Shown here: piece after piece, positions 36,085 through 36,706 of the stretch
Numbering within the stretch: the stretch's first letter is position 1
Layout of the letters: each line of letters starts with the position of its first letter
Virus record (IMG/VR): IMGVR_UViG_3300036402_000058
Span: 1 to 36,706 of that record
Source: a virus
Reading direction: 5' to 3' (one strand)
Length of the DNA stretch: 36,706 nt
The notes under the pieces: model-generated
The model's database searches: none
What the model was told of the DNA's origin: nothing
The model's input: only the letters and a program-made list of their open reading frames with translations
Position numbers and translations under genes: made by a program

Positions 36085-36354
36085 ATGCAACACTCGAAAC
36101 TGACGCTTGACCTGATCACTGAGCAGCTCGTGTCGCTCGGCGATCAGCTCAACTACAGTGGCCACGACCTGCTGACGATGACGCGCACGATGAATGACAA
36201 ATACGTGTCGGGAGCCACACAGCGCGAGCTTGACGCCGTCGTGTCGACTGTGATCCTCCTCGACCTGCACGTGGCTGCGCGCGACATGCCCGAGCTGATC
36301 GATCAGCTGCTCGCGCACATCGGCCTGCCCGACTCTGACATGTTCAACGAATGA
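36085..36354 (+). CDS. unknown helical protein, 89 aa
   Basis: The ATG at 36085 has GAGGAATGAG just upstream. The protein is wholly helical and acidic (LDLITEQLVSLGDQLNYSGH; ELDAVVSTVILLDLHVAARD) with no cysteine. It is the last gene of the 35190 operon. No family is recognised. Confidence 0.75.
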   Translation: MQHSKLTLDLITEQLVSLGDQLNYSGHDLLTMTRTMNDKYVSGATQRELDAVVSTVILLDLHVAARDMPELIDQLLAHIGLPDSDMFNE

Positions 36355-36357
36355 CCT

Positions 36358-36387
36358 TTGCGCCGCAACCTGGGCCTATGTTAGGAT
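36358..36387 (+). promoter_or_regulatory. leaderless promoter of the 36394 gene
   Basis: TTGCGC (36358-36363), 18 nt, TAGGAT (36382-36387), then 6 nt to ATG 36394. The same -35 hexamer occurs at the 32322 and 35190 promoters. Confidence 0.65.
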
Positions 36388-36393
36388 TCCGGC

Positions 36394-36657
36394 ATGACGA
36401 ACGAACGAACCTTCAACAGCGTTCACGCCGCTGACATCACGCACGCGGCTGACCTGATCATCGCGGGCGCTGAGCGCAATGGCCTCGACGCCGTCACGGC
36501 GGCCTGGCTCGTGTTCGATCACAGCGAACAGCGCGTGCACGTCGCGGCCGATCGCGCGATCGCTGACAACATCATCGCCGACGTCAAGCTGACGGCTCCC
36601 GACACGTGCTCGCTGTCGTACCTGCTGAACCTCGCGCTCGACAGGATCGACCCCTGA
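36394..36657 (+). CDS. unknown helical protein, 87 aa, leaderless start
   Basis: The ATG at 36394 has the shared ATGACGAAC start and no ribosome binding site. The chain is Ala/Asp-rich and helical (HAADLIIAGAERNGLDAVTA; ADRAIADNIIADVKL), soluble, with one cysteine. It is alone in its transcription unit, closed by a hairpin. The function is unknown. Confidence 0.75.
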   Translation: MTNERTFNSVHAADITHAADLIIAGAERNGLDAVTAAWLVFDHSEQRVHVAADRAIADNIIADVKLTAPDTCSLSYLLNLALDRIDP

Positions 36658-36669
36658 CCTGGCCTTATC

Positions 36670-36700
36670 CCGCGACTGGCGCTAAGGCGCCAGTTTGCGG
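36670..36700 (+). terminator. hairpin terminator at the right end
   Basis: ACTGGCGC (36675-36682) pairs with GCGCCAGT (36687-36694) around TAAG. An outer CCGC/GCGG pair (36670-36673, 36697-36700) extends it. Only TTT lies on the 3' side, inside the outer stem. It starts 13 nt after the last gene. Confidence 0.6.
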
Positions 36701-36706
36701 CAGGTC

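Overview
The window is part of a GC-rich tailed-phage genome whose host is almost certainly an actinobacterium. It carries a continuous head, tail and lysis block of siphovirus type with a long non-contractile tail. The 908-residue tape measure suggests a tail of roughly 130-140 nm, using the usual 0.15 nm per residue. The codon use favours G or C at third positions, many genes start with GTG, and neighbours are coupled by ATGA or GTGA overlaps. A surface protein carries an LAXTG-type sorting signal, the kind read by class E sortases of high-GC Gram-positives. No DNA polymerase, primase, integrase or recognisable repressor is present, so this is only part of the genome; the first gene is cut by the window edge.

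Layout. (1) 1-6081, plus strand: a tightly packed run of mostly tiny genes of unknown function. It includes a stand-alone LuxR-type helix-turn-helix protein (372-596), several one-helix membrane peptides and a cell-wall-anchored surface protein (3416-4327). A strong hairpin and a terminator-like stem close the run. (2) 6185-29328, plus strand: one late transcription unit. A near-consensus promoter (6185-6214) leads into the small and large terminase subunits, portal, a basic head protein, MuF-like protein, scaffold, decoration protein, major capsid protein, head-tail connectors, major tail protein with an Fn3 domain, tail assembly chaperones joined by a probable +1 frameshift, tape measure and minor tail proteins. 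Membrane proteins, a glycoside-hydrolase-like endolysin and a holin follow, and a strong terminator ends the unit. (3) 29339-30773, minus strand: a five-gene operon of small proteins, fired from a divergent promoter region at 30780-30845. (4) 30846-36706: short transcription units on both strands, separated by terminators. They encode a histone-like acidic/basic protein, an HTH protein, zinc-ribbon-like proteins, a lipoprotein and small unknowns.

How it works together. Regions 2 and 3 converge on the terminator at 29291-29328. In region 4 most transcription units appear to start leaderless: a -10 hexamer of form TAnnnT lies 6 or 7 nt before the ATG, and five genes share the start ATGACGAAC. 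Two promoters have perfect palindromes in or over the spacer, suggesting repressor control.

Most notable observations: the sortase-anchored phage protein; the UUU-CGU-C slip site between the tail chaperones (the same heptamer as influenza PA-X); the dispersed leaderless promoter cassettes; an octamer GGTGTGGA/TCCACACC hand-counted 22 times; a shortened tRNA-like gene at 32680-32745; and a small basic head gene that is split between two frames.
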